The notes beneath the pieces were generated by a model that was given only the letters and a program-made list of their open reading frames with translations, did no database searches and was not told the origin of the DNA. Shown here one piece after another: positions 52,052 to 62,394 of a stretch of 64,000 nucleotides of DNA; positions within the stretch are counted from its first letter, which is position 1; every line of letters starts with the position of its first letter. Origin of the DNA: Solenopsis invicta (lineage: Eukaryota; Arthropoda; Insecta; Hymenoptera; Formicidae); contig NC_052667.1 of the NCBI RefSeq assembly GCF_016802725.1, positions 17,809,846 through 17,873,845 of the forward strand, read 5' to 3'. The position numbers and the translations under genes are program-made.

Positions 52052-53372
52052 CGAGGTGTGTTCAAAAAGTATCGCGAATTTTGTGTTTTTTCAAAAATTA
52101 TTTATTTATTCATGAATATCTATTTTGTCCCCTTCAAAGTAATCCCCATGAGATATTATACACTTGTGCCAACGGTTTTTCCAATCTTCGAAGCACTTCA
52201 AAAAATCATTTTTTTTTATCTTGTTCAGCTCCTCCTTCGATGCCGTCTTTATCTCGTCAAGCGTAGCGTAACGTCGTCCTTTCATGGGCCTCTTCAGTTT
52301 AGGGAACAAGAAAAAGTCACAGGGGGCCAGATCTGGGGAATACGGTGGCTGCGGCATCATTAGTGTGTTGTTTTTGGCCAAAAAGTCGCGCACAAGCAAC
52401 GATGTGTGAGCAGGGGCGTTATCGTGGTGCAAAAGCCAATTTTTGTTCTTCCACAAATCCGGGCGTTTCTGGCGGATTGCTTCGCGCAAATTGCGCATAA
52501 CTTGCAGGTAATATTCCTTATTGACCGTTCTACCCTGTGGCAAGAACTCATGATGCACCACGCCCCTGCAATCGAAGAAAACTGTCAGCAAACTTTCACA
52601 TTCGACCGAACTTGGCGCGCTTTTTTCGGTCTTGGTTCGTGCGGCAGCTTCCATTGAGATGATTGAGCTTTGGTTTCCACGTCATAACCATAAACCCACG
52701 ATTCGTCACCAGTTATGACCCTCTGGAGCAAATTTGGGTCGTCGCGGACAGAGTCCAACATCTCATTAGCAATGTTCATGCGATGCTGTTTTTGGTCGCA
52801 ATTGAGCAATTTTGGTACGAATTTCGCGGCGACCCGTCTCATTCCCAAATCATTGATAAAAATCGAATGGCACGAGCCAATCGATATGTTTAGGTCCTCA
52901 GCAACTTCTCTAACGGTGATTCGACGATTGGCCAATACCATTTTCTCCACTTCATTAATTTTTTCGTCTGTTGTTGAAGTGCTCGGGCGTCCGGCACGCT
53001 CTTCGTCGTTCACATCTTCTCGGCCTTCTGAGAACATTTTGTACCACCGATAAACGTTGCTTCGGTCCAAGGTAGCTTCTCCGTATGCCACAGTCAACAT
53101 TCGGAATGCATCCGAGCACTTAATTTCGTTTTTCACACAAAATTTGATACAGGTTCTTTGATCCATTTTTTTGAATAGGTAAAAATCGAAGACGATCCAA
53201 AACACGTGCAAGCAAAGCAGCTGTCAACAATTAAGTGAACATTCAAAATGGCCGAGCTTGTCGGCATAAGTGAGAGACATGAGTACCAACATAACGCCAC
53301 AAAAAGATCGAAATTCGAATATACGTAACCCGCGAAAATTCAAAATTCGCGATACTTTTTGAACACACCTCG
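52052..53372 (-). mobile_element. Mariner element inserted in LINE ORF2
   Basis: TIR CGAGGTGTGTTCAAAAAGTA and its mirror TACTTTTTGAACACACCTCG are flanked by TA. Removing 52052-53372 and one TA restores the LINE RT frame exactly at KVY/MLFADLK. Confidence 0.9.
52106..53166 (-). pseudogene. Mariner (SETMAR-like) transposase, one frameshift
   Basis: Start chosen at MDQRTCIKFCVKNEIKCSDA, the usual mariner beginning (53166). HTH region with DRSNVYRWYKMFSEGREDVN and the linker EERAGRPSTS. Catalytic motifs: ITGDESWVYGYD, LLHHDNAPAHTS and SPDLAPCDFFLFPKLK, with 34 residues between the last two acids (DD34D). A one-base shift at about 52590-52600 separates the halves. C-terminus WHKCIISHGDYFEGD, stop TAA at 52106. 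Otherwise nearly complete, so the insertion is relatively young. Confidence 0.85.
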
Positions 53373-53602
53373 TACATGCTTTTCGCGGATCTGAAGGCGG
53401 CCTTCGACAGAGTAAATAGAGAGGAACTATCGAAAGTGCTGAGGAATATGGGTATAAAGAAGCAGCTGATAGGAAGAATCGAAAAAATATATAAAGTGAC
53501 GCAGTCGGTGATAAGAACGAGACAAGGTAACTGCGAGTATGTAGAAAGTGGTGACTTCTCAGTTTGGAAAATTTTTCCATGGACAGAATCAAAGTCCTTG
53601 GG

Positions 53603-53974
53603 TGTACACCCATGGAATTTGATTCTGTCCATGGGGAAATTTTCCAAACTAAGAAGTCGCTATCTTTTTACATACTTAAGCCCGTATCAGACTACGCATT
53701 AAAAATTGAAGATTGAAGATTAAAGATTGAGCTTTGGCCAATCAAAATAAAAGGAGTTAAAATTTCCTTGTTTTGATTGGTCAAATTTCAATCTTTAATC
53801 TTCAATCTCAATCTTCAATGCGAGGTCTGATACGGGCTTTACAGTTTATGCTTAACGTAACGACCAATAAAATCTAGTTGTTACATTAATCATAAACTGC
53901 GAGTATGTAGAAAGTGGTGACTTCTCAATTTAGAAAATTGCCCCATGGACAGAATCAAATTCCATAGGTGTACA
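53603..53974. mobile_element. Palindromic MITE X2
   Basis: TIR TGTACACC.ATGGAATTTGATTCTGTCCA and its mirror. It shares its first six bases with the end of X1, so the two lie in tandem. It is interrupted by the MITE at 53679-53838. Confidence 0.75.
53679..53838. mobile_element. PIF/Harbinger-type MITE with TTA duplication
   Basis: Ends AGCCCGTATCAGAC and GTCTGATACGGGCT. TTA at 53676-53678 and 53839-53841. The empty site ACATACTTACAG is visible in X1. Arms contain TTGAAGATTGAAGATTAAAG and its mirror. Confidence 0.8.
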
Positions 53975-53985
53975 GTCGTGTTCAT

Positions 53986-54148
53986 TATAGTTGCGACACT
54001 TTTTCTTAGATGGTTTTTGGAATGTAGCCTTGCTCATCGAGCGGCGAACGTAATTGGTTGGATCCACAAGTAAGAACCAATCACGTTCTTAGCTCTCGTT
54101 ATAGTTGCGCGTTCAGAAATGCATTGAAAGAAAAGTGTCGCAACTATA
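53986..54148. mobile_element. MITE with TATAGTTGCGACACTTTT ends
   Basis: Inverted ends TATAGTTGCGACACTTTTTCTT and AAGAAAAGTGTCGCAACTATA, A/TA-rich flanks. A second internal TTATAGTTGCG lies at about 54099. Confidence 0.75.
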
Positions 54149-55134
54149 ATATAGACGACTATATATAGCCGTGATCATAACCGTTACTTTAGTCAGACCG
54201 AAACCAAAATATTGTGCAAGTTAATCGATCGTAACCGTAACCTGACCGAAAATATATTTCCGATTTTTTTGGTTAGATTTTTAGAAATGCTATTAAAAAT
54301 TATACTGGAAATCACGTAAAAAAGGAAAAAAAGCGTGTGCTGTGTAGACTTCTCTCTGTACGAGATAAGAATAAGAGAAAAAGATACACGGCATCTATAT
54401 CTCATTTATTTTTTTAATATTTTTAATGCTTTATAAATATGCAGTTAATTTTAAAGATTAACTTTTCCTTCAATTTGTGAACATAAAGTGAATACAAAAA
54501 AATAAGATCTTTGTAATGTTAAAACTAAATTTTTAAAACTAAAATTACATTTCAATTTTTTCGGCTTTTTTAGAGCACCGAAAAAATTTGACAATTAAAC
54601 TTTTAAGACCGTAGATATTTACTTCTAGGTTCTCAATAAATAACTATATTTCAGAGTGTCTACGGAGAGTTACTTATTTATTTCTTTGCTTTTATTATGA
54701 TAATTTGATTAAGATTATTATGTTATTTTATAGAGAAAACCATTTATACCAGTAAAGAAACGACCATTAACGCTGCAAGTTGTTGAAAATGTTGAAGTAA
54801 AACAAAAATAAAAAAAGATTTTGAAAGAGCCGAAACCTCAAATGATTTTCAAACATTTTTTAGTTAAACAAGTGTTATTTACATTCAACACAACAATACA
54901 GGAATTTTTTATAATATAATAGTTATAGTTGTATTACTTTTATACATTATCATTTTTATACGTTACTACTAATTTTACAATAGGTAATTGTACATCTGTA
55001 ACCGTAACTATAACCGAAAAAAAACCGAAATCAAAACGGTGACCGTAACCGCTATCAATAACAAAACCAAAATTGATAATTGAATATAATCTCTGACCGT
55101 AACCGTAACCGAACCGAAATTTTATTTTGAGCAA
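54149..55134. other. AT-rich DNA with ACCGTAACCGTA repeats
   Basis: Both edges (54180-54260 and 54990-55130) contain many diverged ACCGTAACCG / GACCGAAA words; the middle is AT-rich. No coding frame. Possibly a decayed element bounded by these words. Confidence 0.4.
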
Positions 55135-55344
55135 GGTTCCTGATTATAAATACATCCGTGCGTCTTTCCGATCGTTAGTAGCTTCACCATGTTTTATAAA
55201 TATATTTTTTTTGTGTTTTTTTTTTTTTTAAATAAACTGAGTTTCTATTTAACATCAATTCGCGCATCTAGTTCTCTCGGAGACCTACCCGCGTCTTTGT
55301 CCTCCGGCCGACCAATGTCCGTACACGAAAGACAGGTCGTTACA
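55135..55344 (+). repeat. 3' portion of a 5' LTR
   Basis: TATAAATA (near 55145), AATAAA at about 55230 and the end GGTCGTTACA directly before a primer-like site form the R-U5 part of an LTR. The upstream U3 is not recognisable. Confidence 0.5.
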
Positions 55345-55362
55345 TGGTGCCCGAACAGAAAC
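55345..55362 (+). promoter_or_regulatory. Primer binding site-like sequence
   Basis: TGGTGCCCGAACAGAAAC begins right after the LTR end CA. It resembles lysine-tRNA-type sites (TGGCGCCCGAACAG) with one change. tRNA identity uncertain. Confidence 0.5.
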
Positions 55363-55476
55363 CGGTTCTGTCCGCAGAGAACTATATGTATACGAGAAAT
55401 GCCACGAAGCTGGATATACCGAATTAATCCGTCAACTCACAAGGAAACATAGGGAAGTGTCCGCCTCAGATTAAAA

Positions 55477-56105
55477 CGAGCTTTTAATATGTTGTAGTAC
55501 AGATAAAAATAAGAGACACGTATTTTTTTATACATGCCCATACGCACTTTAAGGGGGTGAAACACCCTTTCGAAGAAAATCGTTTTTTTTTTTTTCAAAG
55601 CGTATACCGTCGAAACTATAAGAGATAAAACAAAATGTTTTAAATAAAAGTTAAATGGCTCAAAGAGTAATTTATAACAGCGGAAAAAAAATTTTTTTTA
55701 TTCTTTTTATTACTTTACCCCACCACTTACTTATTTTTTTCAAAATTTTTAATTTTTTTTATAAGCAAAATAAAACTTATTTTATTACAAATTCAACGGT
55801 ATATGATAAAGTTACGATACAATATTCCCATTTTTTTAAAATAATTAAAAACCTCTTTATACGCACGGTATGCGCACCCGTCCGCGCGTTTGTGCGCTAC
55901 GGAAGTGATTCCCTCCGATTTTGACGTGCCTTTAATATGTTGTACAGATTAAAATAAGGGACACGTATTTTTTTACACGTGCCCTAAAACACTTTTAAGG
56001 GTGAAACACTCCTTTGAAGAAAATCGGGTTTTTTTTCGAAGCGTGTATCGTCGAAATTATAAGAGATAAAGAAAAATGTTCTCAATGAAAGTTGAAAGCA
56101 TGTTT
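55477..56105. repeat. Two ~435-bp-spaced direct copies of a non-coding repeat
   Basis: CTTTTAATATGTTGTA-GTACAGAT, GAGACACGTATTTTTTTA, GGGTGAAACACC.TTTGAAGAAAATCG and CGTCGAAACTATAAGAGATAAA occur from about 55484 and again from about 55930. The copies are roughly 85% alike. No protein. Confidence 0.7.
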
Positions 56106-56885
56106 TTCTTGCATAAAATGACAAAAACATGTCGAGGACAGTCTGTGTCTAACATGAAAACGCAGACATCAAGAAATACTTTTACTACAAAATAAAACGA
56201 CACTACACTAAAGAATAACAACAATTACGGTGTTGTAAGACATTAACTTCTTGTTTAGAAAATAATATGTAATTAATATAAGATAAACATTTATTTACTG
56301 GTCTACATGATTCGACTAGAATATTTGTTCTCTTCAACATTTTACAGATAAGAAGACTTGGATTACAAAAAATTATTACTCACACATTCCATACCTTCAC
56401 TATCTAACGCCAGCTCATCAACTAACAACAAGAGAACTAAGATGAAACTAATTAAAAAATTAGTTAGAAATTTCATTTTTTAAACTGCATTTATACAATT
56501 CAATTAATGTGTTTATTGAATTCAATTAGTGTAGAAATATGCATAACCACCCTACTGGCGCGGGCATTTTGGGTCCTTACATACGTAACTCTTGAATCTA
56601 TACATGTCAATACTGCCGAAACGTAAACATTCTATTTCAAGATAGGAAATTATACTTTAGAGTTTAATCTTCCACGTTTCGACACTATTGATATGTCTTG
56701 GCATTACAGATTTTATTTATATACTGATATGTCTAGTCGGGAAAATATTTTCCTCGATAATGCAATTTCAAGAAAACTGCACATTTACATAACAATTAAA
56801 TGTGTTCATTATACTTGAATTGCATTATTCATCTGAGCTTCGCCTTTGCAAGTCAGAACCTGAGGATTGGAACTAATTATGATTA

Positions 56886-56943
56886 ATGCGTGCGTGCGTG
56901 TGCGTGTACGTGTGCGTGTGCGTGTGCGTGCGTGCGTGCGTGC

Positions 56944-57003
<60 letters not shown>
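56886..57003. repeat. (GT)n microsatellite
   Basis: GTGC/GTGT mix becoming a pure GT run of about 55 bp. Confidence 0.9.
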
Positions 57004-57009
<6 letters not shown>

Positions 57010-57251
57010 TAATTGCTATTACGTTGTCTTTTATTTAATGCGACAAAAATGTTTTAGTCAATTCAGTATATATTAAATTCAATTTGTCAAGCGAATGTAG
57101 AAAAATTATTAAAGTCAATTTTCTTATCGCGTGCACTTTGGGTCATTTTTATCTTGAAATAGAATGTTTACGTCTCGGCAGTATTGACATGTATAAATTC
57201 AAGAGTTACGTTAATGTTTTCCTCGATGTCTGCGTTTTCATGTTAGACACC

Positions 57252-57462
57252 TTTTTTTTTTTTTTTTTTTTGTTAACGGAGAGGAAATGCATTATCGCAT
57301 ACCCCAGGCCCCGGGGGAGGCCTGGTGGTTATGTGGGGCTCTTCCCCGCCGACGACGTGTCGGCGGGGACATACCCACTAAAACCTCTCCGGGTGTCCTG
57401 CCCTGGTCCGTGACTGGGGGGCTCCGGGAACGCGTGCAGCATGCTTCCGGAGATCCCCGGAT
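57252..57462 (-). mobile_element. Retroposon 3' fragment (SINE or R1-type LINE tail), poly-A on the minus strand
   Basis: CATGTTAGACACC is duplicated at 57239-57251 and 57463-57475. The insert begins with a 19-20-T run, so it is a minus-strand poly-A retroposon. The body is GC-rich with strong hairpins (GGCCCCGGGGGAGGCC; CCCCGCCGACGACGTGTCGGCGGGG). I recall similar GC-rich tails in insect R1-clade LINEs, but the assignment is tentative. Confidence 0.6.
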
Positions 57463-57474
57463 CATGTTAGACAC

Positions 57475-57617
57475 CTACGAGATCTGATAGCGCACGTTGC
57501 AATAGCCCACCAACCAATCATCTTGACTTATCTAACCCAACCAACGGAAAAACTCTAGTCATCGACCGCTGTGAGTGGTGGTGTGCTATCGGTTCCTTGT
57601 GCTATCGGAATCCGCCC
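57475..57617. mobile_element. Small MITE, exchangeable-end family, GATAGCAC version, 9-bp duplication
   Basis: GTTAGACAC at 57466-57474 and 57618-57626; the empty site is preserved in the left arm of the fold-back element near 56149-56157. Ends carry GATAGCGCAC...AATAGCCCA and GTGTGCTATC...GTGCTATCGG. The core ACCAATCATCTTGACTTATC...CGCTGTGAGTGGTG matches the 51417 copy. Confidence 0.75.
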
Positions 57618-57923
57618 GTTAGACACAGATTGTCCTCAAAATGTTTTACCAACGGTACCGTAGACGAATTTCACCGCCTATTGAGCGAATATTGTGTATC
57701 ATATCCGGAGTACCGTCCCACCAAAACCATGCTCGATTCGCCGGAAATCCGCGTTTTGATGCCAGATCATATCGCCGACGAAAATCCGGCTAAAGTTATG
57801 AGTCAAATCCGCAAATGGCGGTGTCATTTTAACGAGACAAACTCGGTGTCCTTCCTGGAACACGTGGAGGATTCCAGGCCGATTACGACTAAGTCAACGT
57901 GTTACTTCTCCGCGGCTTGCCCG

Positions 57924-58064
57924 AAATGGATGGGATTCGATAACGCACGGTGCGATAGCCCATCAACCAATCATCTTAACTTATCTAACCCAACCAACGG
58001 AAAAACTCTAGGCATCGGCCGCTGTGAGTGGTAGTGTGCTATCGGTACCGTGTGCTATCACGAT
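57924..58064. mobile_element. Small MITE, exchangeable-end family, GATAGCAC version, inserted in gag
   Basis: TTGCCCG flanks both sides (57917-57923, 58065-58071). Removing the insert and one flank restores the gag frame (CPPEMYRGDA). Ends GATAACGCACGGTGCGATAGC and GTGTGCTATCGGTACCGTGTG; core as in the 57475 copy. Confidence 0.75.
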
Positions 58065-58582
58065 TTGCCCGCCTGAGATGTATCGCGGCGACGCCTTGTG
58101 GTACCGTAACAACCGCGTAGGAGACATGAGAAAATTTTGTCGACGACTTTCGCGAATATTATTTGCCGCACCGATATTACGCGAAATTGCGTCGAGACAT
58201 TCAAGCTCGGACACAGGCGTCGGACAAACCGTACCGCAAACATTTAACAAACATGTTGACAATGATAAGCCGAAAGTTATGTAGAGGATGATCAACTCGA
58301 TCTTCTGTACGAAAACATGCACCCGAAGTACAAGCTTTACGTTCACTGCGAAAGCATTCACCGAACAACCGAATTGCTGCAACACACGGAAGAGTTCGAG
58401 TACATAAACGCGCAATGCCGCGATAGACAACTTACGCCAAAGCCCTCCGCGAGTTCCGCCGACATGGCTTATGACAAGAACAAGTGCTACTGGCGCTGTA
58501 AACAGCGCGGGCACACTCGGTTCGACTGCCGCCGAATCGCTCGTAAAGAACGAAGGCACTTTAGGGCCGAAAGTTACCCATA

Positions 58583-59100
58583 ACGGGGAACCTGTGAATG
58601 TGGTATATTTTTATGTTTTTGGGTCTGCTGAATTCGAATATAAAATTTAAAATTGTTCAAAGTGCAGAGAACTTTATGAAAATACGATATTTCTACACAA
58701 AAACCTAGTTTTGCGATACATGTTTTCTAATAGTAATTTTGAATTCAAAGACCACTTGTTTTATGAATTTCTTTAAAAATGGGTCTTTTAAATGACCATA
58801 TCATATATTTGCATGTTGTTCACATATTACTATGATAATTTGGTTTTTTTAGTTACACGAGATTCCAAGATAGAATTAATAAACCAGGGATTCATGAAGA
58901 CGATGTTTTTCCATCCAATTTACAATCAGATGAATCAAAAGAATCAGAAAAAGATTTATAAACATAAAAAAAATAAAATATAATAAAAATATATAAAAAA
59001 TATAAAAAAATATAAAAAATATAAAAAAAGAATATAAAAGAATATAAAAAAAGAAAATAAAAATACAATAGGATATCCTGTATGTACCTACGTATATACA

Positions 59101-59133
<33 letters not shown>
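58583..59133. other. AT-rich DNA with an (AAAATAT)n-like tract
   Basis: 58583-58970 has no gene I can support. 58976-59070 is a degenerate TATAAAAAA repeat. 59104-59133 is (TA)n at the edge of the solo LTR. Confidence 0.6.
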
Positions 59134-59136
<3 letters not shown>

Positions 59137-60696
59137 GACGTGGCAGTTTTGGCTGCCTCGCCACTCCGTCTTCCGCCTAAGCGTCGCGCAAGGAGGCGCG
59201 TATGACCGGGTCGGGCACTCTGCGAGAGAACGAAATCTCCGGCGGGACTGCGTGGCGTGTTATTTTATTTACTCATTCGCGGCTTATTACATGTAACCGC
59301 GGGCACCTCGACAAACGCCGCCGAAGGACCAGCAGCGGCGAGGGAGACGGACAGCGACAGGGAAAGGAGAGGGCAATCGTCCAGGGCCGGCGCACCGAAA
59401 GCCGCCGACGGAGAGGAGGACGAGACAAGACGTGGCGACAGATAAGCTCCACGCAAAGGAGACTCGCGAGTAGCACAGCTGATGGACAGGCGGGGGCGGA
59501 CGAACGGCCAGGACGAGGGCCGTCAAATGCCGGCTGTCCATCGAGGAGGGTAGCGGCGAAGAGTCGTCGCTGGAAAAATTCCGCTGCTGTCGTCCGCGAG
59601 GACGACAAGAACGACGAGGATGTCGGATGCCGATGGGGACCGCACGACACCTGCGGAGACCCGACACTGCGCTACCGTGACGTCACGGCTAGATAAGGGC
59701 GGCCGCTGATAGGCCGCGCCGCTAGGCGCAAGGATATCGCGCACCCTGTGAGAGGGGTAGCGCTCATCGAGCGCGATCCTCTCGGCTTTTGCGTGCGATC
59801 CGTTCGACTGCGTGCGTGTGCAGAAAAAGCGAGCTATCGGTCGGCTATCGGCGTGTCCGCTATCGGAGGGAGTGCCCGGCCTTGGCGAGCTTCGTCGGAA
59901 CGTTTTGAGGATCCACGAGGACCCTAGGGACCCGGAAGAGGACCGTGCTGAAGTCGAGGTGACCCGTCTAACCGCTGTATAAAGCCCCGAGCTGTCGGTG
60001 TCGACCGGCTCGTGTTCTGAGGTGGAGCCATTAGGTTGGTGTGCGAGTGCGTCCGCCGCGTGGCGATTGAACGCACCTTGCTTCTTGGTGTTTGGCTGGC
60101 CCTCCACCTCAAGCACGAGACCTCGTCGAGGCACCCAGCTGTCGGCTGCCGCGTGTGTAGCGTAATGATGGTCTGAGTTGAAATAATTCCCGCGTCCGGC
60201 TTATTAATTTCTTTTTGTCAACTCCTTATCTCTTTGTCTTTCCGTCTTACGTTAACCGCTATTTGTTTTCTTTTCTTGTTCTATTGTACGCCGTCTCTAT
60301 TATGCACTGCAATATATGTGATCTCTATCTGTTACATCGGCCCGATTTTACTTAATTTCTCGCCTACCCGTTGCCTCCCGTAAGAGAGCCGCTTCGTCCC
60401 TGTCTCCGCTACCCCGCCCCTCTACCGGTTAGAGGAGCTAGCTGGCCGCGTGCGAGCGACGATTTCGCGTTTCGGCATGACGCATTCTCGCGTGTTGTGA
60501 ATCCGTGTTTAGAGTAGAAAAGTGAACCCGGAGATGCGACCGGTATCATCGCGTCTGGCGCCCAATCTCGCGATTTGGTGCGAGCGTTTGGTGTTTCTCA
60601 GTTCGCTCGTCGCTCCCGCGCGTGTTTCGCGAGTTATTCCGTTGTTTGATCGCGTATTTCGCCGTTGCTCTTCGGCGTCAGAAAAAGTACGTGACA
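59134..60696 (+). repeat. Solo LTR of the gypsy-like family
   Basis: 1563 bp, TGTGACGTGGCAG...AGTACGTGACA, TA-rich flanks. It is the reverse complement of 15739-17458 along its length, with indels. TATAAAG at 59978-59984 suggests the promoter and plus-strand transcription. Frames within (for example the Arg/Pro-rich ones at 59200-60130) are LTR artefacts. Confidence 0.75.
59978..59984 (+). promoter_or_regulatory. TATA box of the solo LTR
   Basis: TATAAAG about 840 bp into the LTR and 710 bp from its end, a plausible U3/R border. It fixes the transcription direction of this family. Confidence 0.45.
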
Positions 60697-60705
60697 ATAT
60701 ATATG

Positions 60706-61471
60706 CAGGGTGATTCAGAACGACCCATGTGTCCCTGCAAAGACATGTTCTTGAGTAAATTCTGAGACGATTTTTCCTCTACGAAAATTTTGTCCGACGC
60801 TTACTTTTTGAATTGCAAGAGGATAAGGTTAGCAAATCATGGACCGCGTACACATGGTAGACAGAGGCGGCGCAACTCAACGTCCAACGCGGGCGCTTGC
60901 GCGGGGCACCCTTCCGATCACTGTTTGACAATTATTCTACTGCACGAAAGCATAAAACACATAAGCATACGCGCGCATACACACACATACACACACACAC
61001 ACCTCTATCTCTGTCTGTCACTTACCTTGTTAGATTCGACGTTTTTACTGTTGCTACTTGAATGAATTTCACGATCGTGGAGAAGTAACATAAAGACCCC
61101 TCACGTTCTTGTGTGACAAATTAACGTCGAGAAATACACCAAGTTTGTTACTCCTGTAAAAATTGAATCGCAAAACTTGTTACAATTTCACGGATTTACT
61201 CACACACTTGATGGATAGCACAAGAACAGCACAAGAAGTTTGCAAACGATTCTATTATTTTATTATTATTAATCAGTATTAATAGTTAATTTTAAGTCGA
61301 ATAATTACTCGACTTGTAATCACTTGAAATAAGAACGCGCAACATATATAACCCAACCTGACCTGACGCGAAGACTACTGGCGCCTGCATACCGCGGGAA
61401 CGCTTGTCGCGCGGCAAAAAATGACGCGGGGCCGCGGGGACGCGGGAACGTTTGCGCGGCAAGCGCAACTA
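60706..61471. other. MITE left-end fragment and unassigned DNA
   Basis: Begins CAGGGTGATTCAGAACGACC, a MITE-like left end next to TA, with no matching right end. Contains a (CA)n tract at 60970-61002 and a GC-rich block at 61370-61470 (GCGGGAACG repeats). Confidence 0.4.
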
Positions 61472-61565
61472 ACATCATCTAACGAGCGCTGAGTATATTA
61501 CAGTGTTCTGTCGGTATGTTATCTTCTTAGGGTAAAACGGTGTAACAGTCATTAATAATCACCCT
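61472..61565. repeat. Right-end fragment of the 39329-41055 MITE family
   Basis: CATCTAACGAGCGCTGAGTA, ATTACAGTGTTCTGTCGGTA and GTCATTAATAATCACCCTG match 40965-41055 with about three differences. Confidence 0.8.
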
Positions 61566-62256
61566 GTATAATAAATAATTTGTGAACTGTGAAACGGCTA
61601 ATTCTTTTATACAATTTAAACTAACAATAGGTATTATGTTTTACTAAAAGATGCAGATTTAAAAACACAATTCAATCTTATTAGACTGAACAGAGCTTTC
61701 TAATAATTTTAATTGGACATTTTCAGCAGGGAAGGAAGAATGATATATAACATCTCTATAAATGTTTAAATCATATGCGGACTAATAAAAAGATTAAGAT
61801 ATGACTAATATTTATAAAACAAATATAGTAATATTGAAAATTCGATTTATGTAATTTTAACAATACTTTTATTAAATATACGGGGGAAACCTAACCTAAC
61901 CTATACCTGTCAATATGATAAATCATTTACTGACCTTGATCAAGATTTGCTGCTCTTACACATTGAACACTTGTAAAACTAAATACTACAAAAAACTATT
62001 TAAAACTATGTGGTCTCTGAGTGAGAATGCGAAATCAGACTTGCATCAGCGCGACATCCTAAATTCCAATATAATGAGGTTCATAACAAGAGTTTACTAT
62101 AGTACAATGTAGTAAGTTGATCCTATCACTGTAATAAGTTAGTCTCCGTAATATTCATATTACAATAACTATACGCATGTGGTCCACCAAATGTTATATT
62201 TTCGTGCGGGATTACAATAATCCCATGAATTACAATTCCTAGCCAGTGCATCTTTT
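61566..62256. other. AT-rich DNA without recognisable features
   Basis: No gene or element seen. Two CCTAA units near 61890 are too few to call a telomeric repeat. Confidence 0.45.
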
Positions 62257-62355
62257 TTGTAAGGGAAGTGCAATAGTGTTCAGTGCAGTAGTGTAGTGGT
62301 GCAGTAGTGCCGTAGTATTACTGCACCACTACACTATTGCACTTCCCTTACAAAA
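62257..62355. repeat. Hairpin with GTAGTG-rich arms
   Basis: TTTTTTGTAAGGGAAGTGCAATAGTG pairs with its mirror at 62328-62355. Internal GTAGTGTAGTGGTGCAGTA also pairs with TACTGCACCACTACAC. MITE-like. Confidence 0.7.
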
Positions 62356-62394
62356 AAAACTTATTGACAGAAATCGAACACACCGTGTTATTAT

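Larger units (their letters stand above)
48899..53528 (+). mobile_element. APE-type LINE, 3'-truncated, with 16-bp target duplication
   Basis: AACTGCGAGTATGTAG precedes (48883-48898) and follows (53529-53544) the element and lies inside MITE X1. The element has a 5' leader, ORF1, ORF2 endonuclease and RT, and stops in the middle of RT with no 3' UTR or poly-A. A mariner (52052-53372) and a small MITE (51417-51557) are nested in it. Codon usage is very A/G-rich on the sense strand. Confidence 0.8.
50121..53528 (+). pseudogene. LINE ORF2: AP-type endonuclease and partial reverse transcriptase
   Basis: The endonuclease starts at CLFWNVAGIGNKD and continues with FEIISMCKTWVEE, a TAG at 50423, IISVYGAQGGKDLNEKLEEL, NLIIRDFNVRIG and DRVDSDHMPLEMEF (terminal SDH motif). 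After a shift near 51100 a basic linker and the RT follow: KAAGIDGIPAVAWKYAGKKL, VPNDWRMSIIMPLYKRGEKE and ASQAGFRRGRSTMDNIF. The mariner interrupts at 52052; RT resumes at 53375 with MLFADLKAAFDRVNREELSK. The polymerase FADD box and everything after it are missing. Confidence 0.75.
46354..53608. mobile_element. Palindromic MITE X1, split by pogo-like and LINE insertions
   Basis: Pieces 46354-46425, 48829-48898 and 53545-53608 join into one MITE. Its TIR TGTACACCCAAGGACTTTGA is mirrored by TCAAAGTCCTTGGGTGTACA. A second copy, X2 (53603-53974), shows the uninterrupted order: CTATCTTTTTACATACTTA, then CAGTTTATG, then ACTGCGAGTATGTAGAAAGT. Confidence 0.75.
56104..57650. mobile_element. Fold-back element with interrupted right arm
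   Basis: Left arm 56104-56180 (GGACAGTCTGTGTCTAACAT, GAAAACGCAGACATC) is mirrored by 57222-57250 plus 57618-57650, which two later insertions split. Inner arms 56585-56650 and 57145-57212 also pair (CATGTCAATACTGCCGAAAC and mirror). The centre contains a (GT)n microsatellite. Confidence 0.6.
55378..58582 (+). pseudogene. gag: LTR retrotransposon gag, split by insertions
   Basis: Piece 1 (55378-55476): ELYVYEKCHEAGYTELIRQL then TRKHREVS, an N-terminal gag segment. Piece 2 (57651-57923): NPAKVMSQIRKWRCHFNETN and VSFLEHVED, matching the R-K-W-x-C capsid motif of insect gags. Piece 3 (after the MITE at 57924): MYRGDALWYRNNR, DQLDLLYENMHPKYKLYVHC, EFEYINAQCRDRQL and the zinc knuckle CYWRCKQRGHTRFDC, stop at 58580. 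Between pieces 1 and 2 lies the 55477-57650 insertion complex. Several stops also occur. Pol is absent. Confidence 0.65.

Noticed and set aside
59202..60134. Long Arg/Pro-rich frames
   Set aside because: They belong to the solo LTR and mirror the artefact frames at 16456-17315 and 23747-24385.
60790..61065. 91-codon plus-strand frame
   Set aside because: It crosses a CA microsatellite and MITE debris, without domain or start context.
61885..61905. Telomeric CCTAA repeats
   Set aside because: Only two or three units; too short to mean anything.
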